Part shown: piece by piece, positions 22,279 through 34,919 of the stretch | How positions within the stretch are numbered: position 1 is the first letter of the stretch | How the letters are laid out: each line of letters begins with the position of its first letter | Source of the DNA: Fomitopsis serialis | Lineage: Eukaryota; Basidiomycota; Agaricomycetes; Polyporales; Fomitopsidaceae | NCBI RefSeq assembly: GCF_022376445.1 | Contig: NW_025954965.1 | Location: 62,001-126,000 of the forward strand | Length of the DNA: 64,000 nucleotides | Direction of reading: 5' to 3' | The notes under the pieces: model-generated | Seen by the model: the letters and a program-made list of their open reading frames with translations, nothing else | Databases searched by the model: none | What the model was told of the DNA's origin: nothing | Translations under genes and position numbers: made by a program

Positions 22279-23656
22279 CTAGCGCGATTCACTATCCGCC
22301 CTGACCCACTCGGAACGGTGGCAAGGTTTGATGGGCATGTCCGGGTCCTGCACGTCCTCCGGGAAGATCCCATATGACATGGGGCGACTGGGCGACGGCG
22401 TGATGACAGGCAAGCTCATCTGGCTCGGGATTGCAGCTCGACCTCGCCGGACCGCAGCCTTCCCAGAGGCGACGGTCTTTGGCGGGAGCACGGGTGGCGC
22501 GTAGGTCGAAACCGTGGTGCAGCTCCAGTGTGAAAGCAGACGTGGGGTGCTCTTCTGGGACTTCTTCGGTGAGAGGAAGGGAGGGTCCACGCCGCGTCGG
22601 GGTTTCACGTCCTTCGCCCACGTTGGTCGGAAGCTCTCCACGCTCTTGCTGAACGGCGCAGAGATGGAGATGGCTTTGGAGAGGGCCGGATGATGCCCGT
22701 CGGCTTCCAGATCGATTGCGCTTTGGAGGATGCCGTGGAAAGTGACTCGTTGTCCTTGAACGCAGGGCTTTCAAAGTCCTGGCGTTCAGGGTCCTTCGGA
22801 TAGAACCATTGCTTGCCAGAGCTAGGAGGCGGCGATTGGGAAGCGGCGAACCACGGGACGGAAGTGATCGCAGCACCCCATACGTCCGGGTGAGTGTTGG
22901 AGTGCATTGTCGTAATCCGATCAGGCCAAACAGGTACAGCAGAACTACGGCGAATATGAACATATGATGAGGTTGGTACCAGGGTGAGGGACGTACGAAG
23001 GAAGCTGGTCACCCAAGTGACGACAACCAGCAGAGTCGACGAAGCGCACGCGCTCATAGCATCTATTCAGACAATCAGCTTTGAAGGTTGAGAAGACAGA
23101 AGCAGGTACCCACCCTCGGCTCGGCAAGCGAGAATAGGCCCATTGACGGTGATGACAATGGCGGCAGCTGCGTATACTGTATTGATAAGTGGGCTTCTTT
23201 GTGGGGTGAATGCTACGCACAGAGTTCCAAGATAGCAAAAGCTGCTATCCACACGCACTCGAGAATGATCTTCGGGACCAGAACGCCGGGAAGATTAGCT
23301 CTGCGAGGGCCCTGATCATAGTTTATGAGCAAGCATAGCGCATACAGGCGCAGAAACTCACAAGAGCAAGTATATTATAGTCAAGATAGTATTGAATAGC
23401 ACAAAGACAGGCGCGCCGCCCTCTAATCATGACAGGGAGTGAGTGAATGGACGATTGTGTCACAAGGCAGACGTACCATTGAGAGAGGCCCTCTTTGCCG
23501 CTGCAATATTCCATGACGCGAACCCAAGCGCGAGGATGTTCAGGTAAAGTAGGAAGACTGTTTGTACCGGTTAGTATTGGTCTCTACGCCAGGCAATTAG
23601 CAATGCGAAGGCTCACAGAAAAGAACGAATCGCAAGAGAACGAACGGATTCCGCAT
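22279..23656 (-). CDS. MARVEL-like four-TM protein with Ser/Pro-rich tail
   Basis: Membrane protein starting MRNPFVLLRFVLF at 23656. Helix 1 spans an intron and continues FFLLYLNILALGFASWNIA. Helix 2 is VFVLFNTILTIIYLLLALAELIFP. Helix 3 is ILECVWIAAFAILEL. Helix 4 is SSTLLVVVTWVTSFL then LLYLFGLIG. The layout (basic loop, LECVW before helix 3) resembles MARVEL-domain proteins, a family that shapes and sorts membranes. The C-terminal 200 residues are Ser/Pro-rich and basic (PSPSRPMSYGIFPEDV). Frame deficits occur near 23301 (C), 22917 (G) and 22674 (A). No function can be stated; it is likely related to the 4-TM genes at 18949, 30883 and 57518. Confidence 0.6.
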
Positions 23657-25837
23657 CCTTGTGTGGCGCAATAACGGATGGGTCGAGAGTAAGGATACAG
23701 CAGGCAATGCAGAGCGTCCAGTATATATGAGAGCACGTATCAAAGCGTATCGCAGCGAGCTCTACGAGGGTCGTCGTCCAGAAGCCGGCGTACAAATGTC
23801 AAACGGAAATGAGCCTGCCAAGTGGTAGTGCGTAGAGCACGAGCAAGGGGGGACAAAGTAGACGGTTCTAGGAGCGAGGTCGAGATTCTATAGTGAGCCG
23901 GGACCGGCAAGGCCACAAAGCGACTCGGACGGGCCAAAGCATGGTTATATGGGCAGGAGGCGTGTCCAAAGCGAGAACAATGGCGGCCAGGAAAACAATA
24001 GATGAGCGCGTACGCGCCCCCATTGAGGTAACAACGGCGTCTCGAGGTCGGCTGCTTCGGGACCACTTCTTCTCGCTCGGACCACAGCTTTCTTATTGTC
24101 CCCTCCTTGAACAACTTGACCTTCACGTCTTCAGACGTCAGCATCGTCGAGATGAAACGGCTGGTGCTAGGCAATATCGCACCTCATTGCTGGAATCTTT
24201 TTGAGTCGAACTGACGTGCAACGTCAGCCCGAACGTACGCATTACGTAGAAATTCTGCTGGTGAGTACTGTTGGCTCCCCGTCGGTTACTGTCAAGTATC
24301 TGAGTATAATATGGTGTGTACATAGTTTATGCACAGTCACAATATGTCACTGACAGTGTCCGACGCGCTGCCCCATTCCGACTTGCGAAGGCGACTCACA
24401 GCCGCAGCTTGTCCACTCGGTGTCTGCCAGCCTGATTCAAGGCCAATCCCGATGATCAACGAGCCGGGTGCAATGGTCGCCGCGATGCACCGCTCGACGC
24501 CACTAGTGACGACTACTAATGCAATTCATTGATGGTTGGGCATGACTGCAATTATGTTTAGGCTTGGTACCCCTGGACCGGTGCGACTTAGCCGTGCAGA
24601 TGGCAGTAGCGGGGTGGTAATGGGCGCGACACTGTACACATCGCAGGTATGCCTCTAATCATTTTTCCACTTGTCTGAGCCGGCCGAGGGTGCAGATGAT
24701 GATAGGTATGCTCGCAGGTGTGCATGGCATCGCACGATCGCAGAACAATGCTTGAACGTTCGTGCGCGTTGATGTGTGCAGCCCTCAAGCCTCGTTCATC
24801 GCAGGCTTAGACCTTCCAAGCTCTGCTCGTGTTCCTTGCGACGTTTGATCACAGCGATCCCATGTTATGTTCGCGAAACTGTTGCCAAAGTTGCCATGCC
24901 TTTACGGCAGTAGGCACGTCGTTACTATTTCCGTGCTGGTAGACTGAAGCTAGTCAACTATAACAGCTACGTCCACAGCGTGCGTGAACTGGCAACATAC
25001 GCTTCCTCGGACCCCTGTGTTGGTACTCATCCAGTGCTCAGATCTCAGAACTCAGCCTTTTCTCCTCCCCCAATGACCGTTTTTGGACCATCGCTTTAGC
25101 ACAAGCACCACGTGACCGCGTCCCGTAGCGGTTTCTTGGCGTCTGTCAAATTCAAGGGCGGGGGTGCAAGGCAGTTTGAGTGCGGCAGATGGCCTATGTA
25201 TGCGATCCATCAGACGGTCAAGAGCAATTAATACGTGCGTTCCAGGCGTAATCGGGGCTTCACTGCGAAAGCTGACTTGACCGTGATAGACCAAGTCCGT
25301 CTTACGCTAGCCAAGATGCTCGGAACAAGGCAGAGACTCCACCAGTACTCGTACTCACACCTTCCGACTCGGTGGTTCAGACGTTCACGGACATGGCGCT
25401 TGCTCGATCGAGTGTCGGCGACTGCACTCAGGCAAAATGATTCGGGGCGGCTTCCCGTGCATTTCAGGAATGTTCCATTCATGTGCGTCATGATCGAGTT
25501 TGCGGATAGCAGATTGACTGGAATTCGGAAGACTAATCGGGGGGCATCCGCTGTCTCGGTGCCAAGGAGGGTGTACAGTGCTCCGGGCATAGCGAACTAA
25601 AGGCTGCCTCTCAGATCTCAGCCCGTGTCGGCACTATGAGCCCGAGGTTCCTGGCACAAATCATTAACATCACTCTAGGCAGGATCTTCGCAAGATCCCC
25701 CGTCGAATTCGATATTCCGTGGAGCCCCATAACCGCCGTCGGGAACGACTGTTTTGAGACTTCCCGCAGTACATAACTATCCGTCATGCAGGACGTCCAC
25801 TTTGCGTGCGCCGTCCTGCGCAACCAACGCGGTCAAT
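23657..25837. other. Long region without a supported gene
   Basis: About 2.2 kb. Frames of 103-144 codons occur at 23740-24204 and of 120 codons on both strands at 25228-25600, none with a recognised domain. A fragment of a degenerate gene near 25060-25590 on the minus strand is possible but cannot be shown. It also holds the promoters of the two flanking divergent genes. Confidence 0.4.
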
Positions 25838-27348
25838 ATGTCAACCATCGTGGCCAGTATGTCAACCAACCCAGAGATTCAGTCGCTCGTCACTACCAAC
25901 CTCGCCACCGTGTGCGTAGAGAGCGCCCTCACGGGCGTATTCTGGGTTCTCTATGCACTGTCGACTTTCCTGCTGGTACAGCGTGCTCGCGACCGAGCGG
26001 CACAAACTACATCATCAGCCCGCTCAATTTACAAAACGCCCATGTTCATCGCGTCACATATCATCGCTGCCACTGTGACCGCGGTGAGTCTTCTTCTGGG
26101 TGTCCGCTTCCAAGTTATTCAAAGCTCTATTCAGCACTGGAGTATCACCGTTTATCGACTTTTCTACGCGTTTGTCATATTCATGGGTGGTACGGAACCG
26201 TTAATCGTCTATGCCAACATCGCGGAGCCATCAGAAATTGCCAAAACCGCACTTTTTGTCGCCACTGTGTTGGCATCGGATGCCATGATCGTGAGCTATA
26301 TATTCGCTCGCTCTCGCGTCGACCGCTGATCCACGGTTCCCGCGCAGATCTTCCGGCTGTACATCATCTGGGGCTATAACAAGTGGATAGTCATCTTCCC
26401 TATCATGACTTGGTTTGGGTTGATTGGTAGGCAGTCAATGGCTCTCGACCTCTTAGCCGCATTAACACCGTTATGCCAGTCTGTGGAGTAGGCCTTTGCT
26501 GGAGGTTCTCCTTATACCGACTTGGCGAGGATGCATATCATGACGATATCGGACGCTGGATCACGAGTGACTGTGTCATGACATTTGTGTGAGTCGCAGC
26601 TCCCGTTTTGCATTCTGTCCTGATTGCTGACTTACGTTGTATGCAGCACTAACTTGTATTGTACTGGTACGGTCTCTGCGGCAGTCCTACTGTTCGGCAT
26701 GTCTTGACACTTGGTCAGTTTGTATCGCATGGCGTATATGGCGTACCCGTATTCGCAGCAAGTCATTTGGCGGTGGAAATCTCATGGTATGTTTTTGGTA
26801 ACTCTCAGACATATCCGTACGAAGCCTCACCAGCGCAATCTCAGGGCGTCCTGGCGATCGTCATCGAGAGCGCACTCATTCACACGTACGCATGCCGCGC
26901 TCATTGTATCGACACTTAACCTTCTCACCACATCATCAACAGCTGCTGGAACCTCTTCTTTCTCCTTGAGTTCCAACTGCAGTCTGTCGTCCAGTTCACG
27001 GCGATTGACGTATGGAGCCCGGTCTGCGGCATCACGTTCATGCTCATCAACTTCCGTGTCGCCCTCGGATGGGCCCAAAAAGCACACTCCCACAGTCGAA
27101 GTGGTGGCAGCGCGTTCACGCATCGCCTACCTACGGCGTCCGCGCATTCTACTTCGTACCCGCTACGCAAGCAGGAGCTGGCCAGCGCAGCTGACAGTGT
27201 GCCTTATTCGTATAAGGAACCATACACTAGCATGATGCCGCATCCTTACGCCGCGCCGGACCCCGCGCCGTTCACCGTGAACATTACGCGCGTTGTGGAC
27301 ACGGTCGACGACAATGGTTCGAGCGTCCCGTACGAGGGCGAGGCATAG
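25838..27348 (+). CDS. Seven-TM membrane protein, basidiomycete family, unknown function
   Basis: Start at 25838 (MSTIVASMSTNPEIQ). Helices in order: TVCVESALTGVFWVLYAL; MFIASHIIAATVTA; VYRLFYAFVIFMGGTEPLI; AKTALFVATVLASDAMI; YNKWIVIFPIMTWFGLI; then a segment with RWITSDCVMTFV; VLAIVIESALIHT; and a final helix before MLINFRVALGWA. Introns are at 26082-26132 (51 bp, frame-neutral), near 26289-26346, 26427-26481 and 26590-26646, and further 3' ones less certain. The tail ends SSVPYEGEA. Proteins of this design are numerous in mushroom-forming fungi and are usually unannotated. The shape is receptor-like, but no ligand or partner can be inferred. The splice chain between 26646 and 26940 is unsure. 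Confidence 0.65.
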
Positions 27349-28033
27349 ACTTCAGTCTCATTCGTAAGCCTACTCCGCTGTATTGTTTTTACATCTTTTA
27401 GGATGTGCGCGCGCGATTTCCGCATAGAACTTGCCCTCTTGGTGCCGATGAGGGCATTGCGCCGCTTGTCACTAGGCTACCCTGTATTCAAAGTGTTTGT
27501 GTGTATGAATACAGTGTAACGTTGAACGTCGAAACGTTGAGGCCTGGGCACTGCGCAGAATTGGAGGGCCGAGGCATGTGGCCCCCGCGGCCCCGGCGCC
27601 CACGTCCGAGATTGGCGCGTGTAATACGGCTCTTGAGGGGCACCTTGGGAGCACTTGGGGAGCACCACCTGATTACCTCTGCAGGTCTTCCCATGACAAT
27701 GTCGGGGTTCTCCTCCCTGCACTGGCCTCGAATTAGCCAGCGAGCTCGCATGGGAACACGGCCACAGGGATACATGATCGACGGCAGTCCGATCCTCGGC
27801 AATACGTGGGCGAAACCATCCTCGAGGAGATCATCCACTGCTCGCCGCGGTCATGTCACCCGTCCGTTGCAAGTTGATGTGAATTATCATATTGCATCCA
27901 TACACGTACGGCAGTCAGCTGTCACACATTCAACCGGATGGCCGTTGTTAACTCCTTTGCGATGCTGCACTTGGGCCGTATATATAGGGAGACAGTGCAG
28001 AGATGAAGTGCCGTCACCGTAGACCTGGGCGAC
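27349..28033. other. Intergenic, promoter of the carboxylesterase gene
   Basis: About 0.7 kb containing a TATA box at 27979. Overlapping frames on both strands in the GC-rich middle have no domain. Confidence 0.5.
27979..27986 (+). promoter_or_regulatory. TATA box
   Basis: TATATATA lies 55 bases before the ATG of the carboxylesterase gene. Confidence 0.55.
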
Positions 28034-30426
28034 ATGGCCCTGACACGCATAACGTCGCGTTATGCGGCCCTGCTTGGCTGTCTTGTTACTCTGCCTTCCT
28101 TTGTCCTCGGGTGGGCGACGTATCCCGACACTGACGTGGTGATCGTCTCAAACAACGATCTCGACCCCTCAAATGCGAACCGGGCAAGTGCGTTGTACTT
28201 GAAAAGTGCATTCAGCTGCGAGGAAGCTCTCTTGGCCTGCGAGCAGCTTCAAGAAACTCTGCTACCTGCACCGAATACGACAGCTGGTCTTACGGCGCAG
28301 AACCTGTCCGTTGCGCTCACATCTGAGCGGCATGGCGCCGCTCTAGGCAAAACACAGCAAGTTTGGGTCGCAAGCGATGGTGAGCACTCCTCGATTGAGA
28401 TGGTAGTTTGTGCCGTGCATGACTGACTCGCTACTATAGCGCCTGACAACTGCGGGGCTTTCACGCCAAGCTACCAGTATTCCGACGTCGGATATGCGCT
28501 TGACACAAACGTCGACTTTGCCACCCTGCTGCCTGTACTTTGCACGAATTCGGCCCCTCTGACGCGCTCAAATGTCACGTCTTACGACACCACACGCAAG
28601 ATTCAACTCTCTACGCCTTCTGCTGGCACCCTGACTGGCTACCGTGACAAGTTCACCTTCCGTTTCCTCGGGATCAAGTATGCGGAGCCAACCAATGGGA
28701 GCGCTAGGTTCCGGCCGCCCACAGCGCTCACTGTAGAACCTGAGACCGAACGCTCCGCGCTTCAATATGGGAGCATCTGTGCTCAGGCATGTTACTCAGT
28801 AGCGTCTCAGGGATAGCCTACTGACCATAGGTTGATGACAGCCACCCGACGCGGACAACGGCCATTTACTGTATTCAAACGAGGATTGCCTGTATCTGAA
28901 TGTGTGTTCCCCTGTCGCAAACTCTGCGACGAACTCGGTCCAGACTGCGCCCAAGCTCCCCGTGATGTTCTTCAGTGAGTATTAATCTTGAGTGTTAACC
29001 CGCACCATACATTGACTCCTGAACGATATTCTGCCAGTACACGGCGGTGGTCTGAACACAGGCGACAGCGGGCCGTTCCCATTCAACATGACTACGAGCG
29101 GCTTCGTCGGGAACTCCGTTTCCAATATCTATGATGGCACGAACGTCGTGTCGTATGCAGGCGTTGTTCTAGTCACGATCAACTATCGTTTGACGGCGTT
29201 CGGCTGGTTCAACGCCTCCAATGCCGCCCTGAAGGACGCACTTCTCGCACTGCAGTGGGTTCAGGACAATATCGAGTCTTTTGGTGGCGATGTGAGTACA
29301 TCTATGCAGCTGCTCCGGTCGTTTCTCTGATCCCATCTCATCCAGCCGACGAAAGTACTCATCTACGGCGAGTCCGCTGGTGGTGTCATGACAAGATACT
29401 TGCTTGGCACAAATCCCGTCTACACTGAAGGCCTATTCAGTAAGTAGGCGGTCTTTGTACTGTAGACCCGATGCTAAGTATCCTTCAGGTGCTGCTATTC
29501 TCGAATCAGATTTCGGGCAGAGCGACCCTTTCCTCTCGATCCCGCTCGCACAGAACATATCACTGAAGCTCGCGCAATACCTTGGATGTGCTTCAAACTC
29601 CTCTACCACGTTCAACGACACGATGGCCCAATGTGTACAGGATCTCCCCGCCGGGGACATCGCGACGGCTTCTTACAACCTCGGTATCTCCTGGAGCATC
29701 GCTGTTGATGGCGACTACGTGCTCACCGATATTGCGTCCAGTATCATGGACGGTGACTACGCACGCGTGCCAACCATCTGGGCGAGCAACGAATGCGAAT
29801 ATTGCTACTTCCTGCCGAGCACAATCGCGCCGACTGCGAACGCATCCGTCTTCCCCGAATATATCTCAATCGGGTTCAATACCACGGGCGCCCAGGCCAT
29901 CTTGAACGCGACCGACCTCTATCCCTACCAAACCGCGCCATCCGCAGATGGGATCTCAGGAGCCGTGCTGACCCTCGCCCAACTCTTCACCGACTTTGCC
30001 GTGCACTGCCCAGAGCTGTATCTCGCATCCCTGGAGACGAACACCACCAACCCCGGCAACTCGTACAAGGTCGTATTCGCCACAGGTCTCGGTTCGCCGC
30101 TCACGCCGAACCCTGAGACTTGTGTGGGACAAGTCTGTCATGCAGATGAGCTCTACTGGGTCTTCGCCACGGCCGAGACAGACAACCTGTACCAACCTCT
30201 GACTCCGGGTCAGGTCGCGACGACCCGCGAGGTGATCAACCGCTGGACTTCGCTTGCGTGGACTGGCAACCCCAACTACGAAGGCGCTGTGGTGGAGTGG
30301 GCACCGTATACAGGCGACAACGAGATCGTCATTAACGCGACGGCCACCGAGACCATTGAGCCATACCGAGTGGCTCAGTGCGACTTCCTCGTGACTCAGA
30401 TTGGTCTGATATTCGGGGACCCGTAG
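28034..30426 (+). CDS. Secreted type-B carboxylesterase/lipase
   Basis: Cholinesterase-like serine hydrolase. Residues 1-25 are a signal peptide (LLGCLVTLPSFVLG). The esterase fold starts near 28650 with KFTFRFLGIKYAEPT. Family motifs: NEDCLYLNV, HGGGLNTGD (oxyanion hole), INYRLTAFGWF, ALQWVQDNI, the nucleophile elbow GESAGG, the likely acidic residue in WASNECEY, and CHADELYWVF with the catalytic His. The stop is at 30426 and the frame is intact. Introns are about 28380-28440, 28787-28841 (GC donor), 28974-29038, 29291-29345 and 29441-29488. About 185 residues precede the esterase core, a Cys-containing extension absent from standard members. The substrate (lipid, feruloyl or other ester) cannot be told. 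No Lys/His-Asp-Glu-Leu retention signal is present, so secretion is expected. Confidence 0.9.
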
Positions 30427-30882
30427 GCAGCTTTTCGCTAAATGGAGGGTACGTAATACTGTCGAGTACCGCGTACGCCCGCGACGAAGCAAATACCTAC
30501 CAACTTCCGCGTGGCACTCAGTTTCCCTCCAGTGAATAGGGTATACATCAAAGTGGTCATGGCTGAGCGTCTTGTGAGGACACCCAACCGAACCCGAAAG
30601 AATAAATTAAACTGCAAGTAACTTCTCACATTAGAGGTATGCTACAATACTGGTCTACGGCTACAGTCATTCGAAATGCTCGTCGCGGCCAGCGACAAGC
30701 GGTCATTCGCCGACCAATCGGTCGTGGGCATGAAGTCGTGAACAGTCGTGAGCACAACCAAGCAGAGCTGCGCATAACCAGCACGTCTGTTCCATTCTGC
30801 CCATCTCCCATACCCACTAAAGGACACCGGAAGCCCCGAGGGGAATGAAGAAGGTACGTGCTGGTATCCTCAGACGCGAGTG
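30427..30882. other. Intergenic region between convergent genes
   Basis: About 0.45 kb of 3' flanks. Nothing recognisable. Confidence 0.5.
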
Positions 30883-32149
30883 TTACCGCGGGGGAGAGAT
30901 ACGAGACAAGTCCAATGAGGGCGGCCTGTGCAGCCGGAGGACCTTCTTGGATTCCCTTGGACGTGTCGCCGGAACGTAGGTGCGATTGACGGGGACACCT
31001 GGGGGCGTTTCCGCGCGACGCGACTGGATGGCTTTTGCAGTTTTCGGCGACAGAGGAACGCTGGCCGATAACTGCAGCTGGCGGGGCGCCCATGACGGCG
31101 ACTTCTGCGACTTCTCGAGGCCAGGGCGCCGAGCAGACTGAGGCGGCGCCAGCAGAGAGGTAGCAGGGGCCTGCTTCTCTGGGTCGGTGTCGCGTCTCAC
31201 GGCCACCATCCGATTTGAAAACTCCGATTGACCTGACTTCGGAACGGACTGCACCGGCAGCGAAGGGGTCGGCGGTTCGCTGCCAAGGGAGCGACGGACA
31301 GCGAACCAGGAGTACTGGGAGACGTAAGCCTTCCAGATGAGAGGGTCATCGCGTTGATGTATGAAGGCGATAACAGTCAACGCCAAGAGGTAGACCAAGC
31401 CTGTGCGGTATCGAAGTCAGACACGTAAGCTATGCACAAGCACTTTCCACTCACAGTCAGCGGCAGCGGCCCATGTGAATGCCATCAGGAGCGGGGAGTC
31501 CACGCAAGGGCCGAGAACGATTCTGCCCTCTGAAATCAATTATTAGCTATTCCTGTTCACCTTCGCAACACAGCATACGCACTCTTGGTCATTCCTACGA
31601 CACAGGAGTCCACACCCGACACGGTGAGCGTGACAACACCGGCACTCGCTACGACGCGTTCATGAGACAGGCACACAGCAGAGTCGCGGAGACATACATA
31701 ATTGCAACAGGCAGAAGATTCCGACCCAGAAGCACTCGAACCAGACGTGTCGAATAACGGTTTGCTTGCGCAATGCATCGACGAGGAGGCTGAGGGCTCG
31801 TGAGTTTTGCGACGACAGTATACAGGGTGTACTCAACACTCACATTGGAAACGTGAAAGCCAATCCCACACTGCCCAGCGCAAGCAAGAACGCGTCAACC
31901 TCAACCATGGCTAGGGAGTGGTTGGATGAGACGAATGCTGAGCAGGCTGTACCACTGGAGACTCACAGCCATCCCCCAGAGCGAGCGCGAGCGGTATGCC
32001 CCTAGCCGCTACTACCAAAATGCCGATATTGCAGGCGATGAAGAGAGCTGCGAAGGGTGCGCCATGCCTTGAGTCAATTGTACACGCTGCGGCGACCGTG
32101 TAGACTCACCGAAGACGAAATAACGATAGACTGCGAATACTTGACTCAT
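30883..32149 (-). CDS. Four-TM protein with Ser/Pro-rich tail, unknown function
   Basis: ATG at 32149 (MSQVFAVYRYFVFG), then an intron. Helices: ALFIACNIGILVVAARGI; VDAFLLALGSVGLAFTFPM; a segment after LLVDALRKQTVIRHVW with FECFWVGIFCLLQL; and LLMAFTWAAAAD|CLVYLLALTVIAFI, where an intron splits the final helix at 31461-31400. The tail runs IHQRDDPLIWKAYVSQYSWFAV, then about 140 residues that are Pro/Ser/Arg-rich. One G deficit in the G-run near 31970 seems needed. MARVEL-like by layout; the WFAVRRSLGSE juncture looks like a conserved family feature. Function unknown. Confidence 0.55.
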
Positions 32150-32762
32150 GATGCCGTAAAACCGAATCGTAAGGAGAGGAAGGGGTACCGCTCAACGGTT
32201 GACGTTACAAAAGACACAGCAGCAGAGAACCCAGCTCTGAGCGAGGAACCAGTCCAGGGATGCGTTCAACGGCGAGTGTCAGGGAACTCGTCACCGAGAG
32301 CGCTGCGGGAGGTCGACCATCAATCCCGCCCTATATCACTCCGGCCAGCGGCTGTGCACACAGGCGCCTTGCAACTGCCGGGGCGGTGCCCGCACGCGTG
32401 TTTCAACCCATCATCTCTCGGTCTTATCTACTCGTATGGCCCCAGTAGTATGGCCCACCACGTCTCACTCACAAGTCTCAGACAGCAGCGTCCGGACTGT
32501 TCTTGTTTGGCTTGACAAATGAGCGAAAGCAGCCACCGAACGACTGAAAGTACTGAACGTTTACTGAACCCTCGGGCCGGCGCTAGAAGATCTCTCAGAG
32601 CCATCGACATGTATTTTCTGACATCTACGTTTGCGGCTCGTACATTCCTTGACCACGTGCATGCTATACGACGGAAGAGCACTCGTGAACAGCAAAATGA
32701 CATTTGGAACTAGCGCCGATACACACCACCAGTCGCAACATGCCTCTGCTGCAGCATCGGCC
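32150..32762. other. Intergenic region
   Basis: About 0.6 kb between two minus-strand genes, mostly promoter of the 4-TM gene. Short frames only. Confidence 0.5.
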
Positions 32763-33813
32763 TCACACGAGAGCCGAGAGCAAAAGCGCCAATGAACTGA
32801 GCATAACATTCACTTGGGTATCTGCGGGGCAGTATGAGTGCAATGTCCCATTCACGTCGAACGGCACTCACTCATCGCAGCCCCACTCTTCGAACTCGTC
32901 GAACTGGGCGCACTTGATATGGTCGTCGTCGATGATGCCGCTGGCTTCAGACCGCTACCCGAAGAGCTGTTGTCGGGGATGCTCGCCGCGCTACCTGCTG
33001 GAGTGGAGGTGACGGTCATCGTCGAGACGCTCGGTGCGCTCGATGAGGCCAATGGCACGACCACGGCTGAAGAGGACGGCTGAATAGATCCTCCCGACTG
33101 CGAAATCAGCGTAGTACTAGCAGTACCCGGCGGGTCCGTGGTATCAGCGCCGTCAAACCTGTACACGGAGACAATTCAGTCCTTCACGAATTGGTCTCTC
33201 GTGCGTGACGTACGTGTACATTGCCCAATCGAACAGTATGAGGGACGCGCTTGTGCCTTGTCCCGCCGTCATGACGAGCTTGTGTTCTACGTTGCTCAAT
33301 CCCACCACGCTGTATACGGTGACGTTGTACTCGAAATTGTCCTGGTCGGCTCCCGTCGGTGTGTGTACGTAGGTGCCTGCCGCGGCACCATCCAATTCAA
33401 AGGACATGTTTGAAAACGTTGTGATGCTCTGCCGGTCGAAATCGGCTACGATGCAGTAGACCCATATAGCAGTACCTGTACGTCGCAGTGTGAGATGAGT
33501 TGCCTCCAGCGTACATGCACGTACCCGTAAAGGTCAGCGCCACGTCGTGCGCAGTATTGCTTGTACCCAGAGGCTCATCAGAGGTTGTATCGTGCCAGGT
33601 CCCCATGTATGCTTTCTCCGCCGAGGGGCCAATGACACATCCCATGCACGTTGATCCCGGATTCCAATTTTCTGTATAGATAGGAGACATTCCTGTCGCA
33701 ACATCTCCGTACGTATCGTCAATCGTTCTGTTGGTGTTGGCGGCGGCGACATGTGGTATAACCAGAAGAAAATAGATAAGTGACAACGAAAGGGATGGTT
33801 TAAAGAAAGACAT
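32763..33813 (-). CDS. Surface protein array copy A, probable GPI-anchored ectodomain protein
   Basis: Start at 33813 (MSFFKPSLSLSLIYFLLVIPHVAAA, signal peptide). The first ectodomain exon has NRTIDDTYGD, then a CxxC (CMGC), TWHDTTSD and LTFTG. An intron follows, then TAIWVYCIV, MSFELDGAAAGTY, YNVTVYSVVGLSN, and LILFDWAMYT before the second intron. A Ser/Thr-rich stalk of about 95 residues follows. The last exon gives TQVNVMLSSLALLLSALV and a stop, with no charged tail, the pattern of a GPI-attachment signal rather than a transmembrane receptor. The frame is intact. Colinear with copies B, D and E. Ligand unknown; the two-lobe beta-rich ectodomain suggests carbohydrate or protein binding, an inference only. 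Confidence 0.75.
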
Positions 33814-34919
33814 CTCTACTGAGAGAGGGGGGGAAGTGGCAAGAAGCGATAGACGCAGACAGAGGAGGAACGCAGACGGGAGCCCAAGAGTACCTTGACC
33901 GGCGCGTTAAACAGCACAGTAACATATAGCTACGTCCTCACTGATGAATCAGAATGTTGAGTTCCATGGTAGTTCGAACTGTTCGAACGAGCTACGAACG
34001 CCTGTCATCTAACCTTTAGGAGTGAAAGCACAGCCTGAGGATGCTCGGTTTCACCAGCGGTCCAGACGACAGCGAGGCGACTTGATTAGTTTAGCATGGA
34101 GACTAGAATTCCTACATGGGCTCGGAGGGCATGAGTCTACCAAAAGAGTCGTTAAGCATCATGATTCACCAGAAATTCGTTACTATACCGGGAGACGCTT
34201 CGCCACCGGATGGCATTGACAAGGACACGGCCTCCGAGGCGCTGTGCATCTAACTGTCAAAGATAGCTAGTTACGCAGATGTTCCTACGTCTATCAAAGA
34301 CGCTGAACAACACGGTTGAAAGATTTTGAGATTAATCATGGCTGTCGAGGTCCGGACGCCAAGGAGGGAATGAACCAGCCTTATATAAAGCCTGAGCTGT
34401 ATGTGTATATCAGTACGGGCATCACGCTGAGATGCGTATTACTTGACTTAAATAAATAGCGAGGTGCAGTCTGTCGCATCACGCCCGCGACTCGTAGTCC
34501 ATTCGGATCGCCATATGGATGCGATGTTCGTAAGAGCACCGTGGCAGTGATAGGTTGTTTTTGAGGCTGCAAGAAGGAACCTGAAGGACTGGGATAAGAA
34601 TTGAAGTAGCGGGACAGTCAGGGTATCGGTATCGGCCGGTTGACAGCAGATCCAGATCTGCGATACCGCCAACGCTCGCGACCGGTTCGGACGGATTCTT
34701 AGTAAGCCGATTCATCCCCCTTGGTCATGCGTACTACTATGGTGACTTGCTGGGCAGTTCTTCCAGTTCTTCCAGTTTTGGTAGGCATTGGTGTGACACA
34801 GGATCAGAACAATTGTTGTGCCATAGCGGAACATCCTTGACTAAACTACGGTACGTGTCGTATATGAGGTCCACAACTGACAGCAAATAGTGCATTGTGT
34901 AGCGATACGTGTGGAGAAT
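33814..34919. other. Intergenic region inside the surface-protein array
   Basis: About 1.1 kb. No family motif, no supported gene. It contains the promoter of copy A. Confidence 0.5.

Noticed and set aside
23740..24174. 144-codon frame upstream of the MARVEL-like gene
   Set aside because: It runs through what should be that gene's promoter and leader, is Arg/Ser-rich and matches nothing I know.
25228..25600. 120-codon frames on both strands
   Set aside because: Mutually overlapping, no recognised domain, and no start context better than chance; at most a gene remnant.
26082..26132. Apparent extra residues in the 7TM protein
   Set aside because: The segment is a 51-bp GT-AG intron whose length is a multiple of three, so it reads through without a stop.
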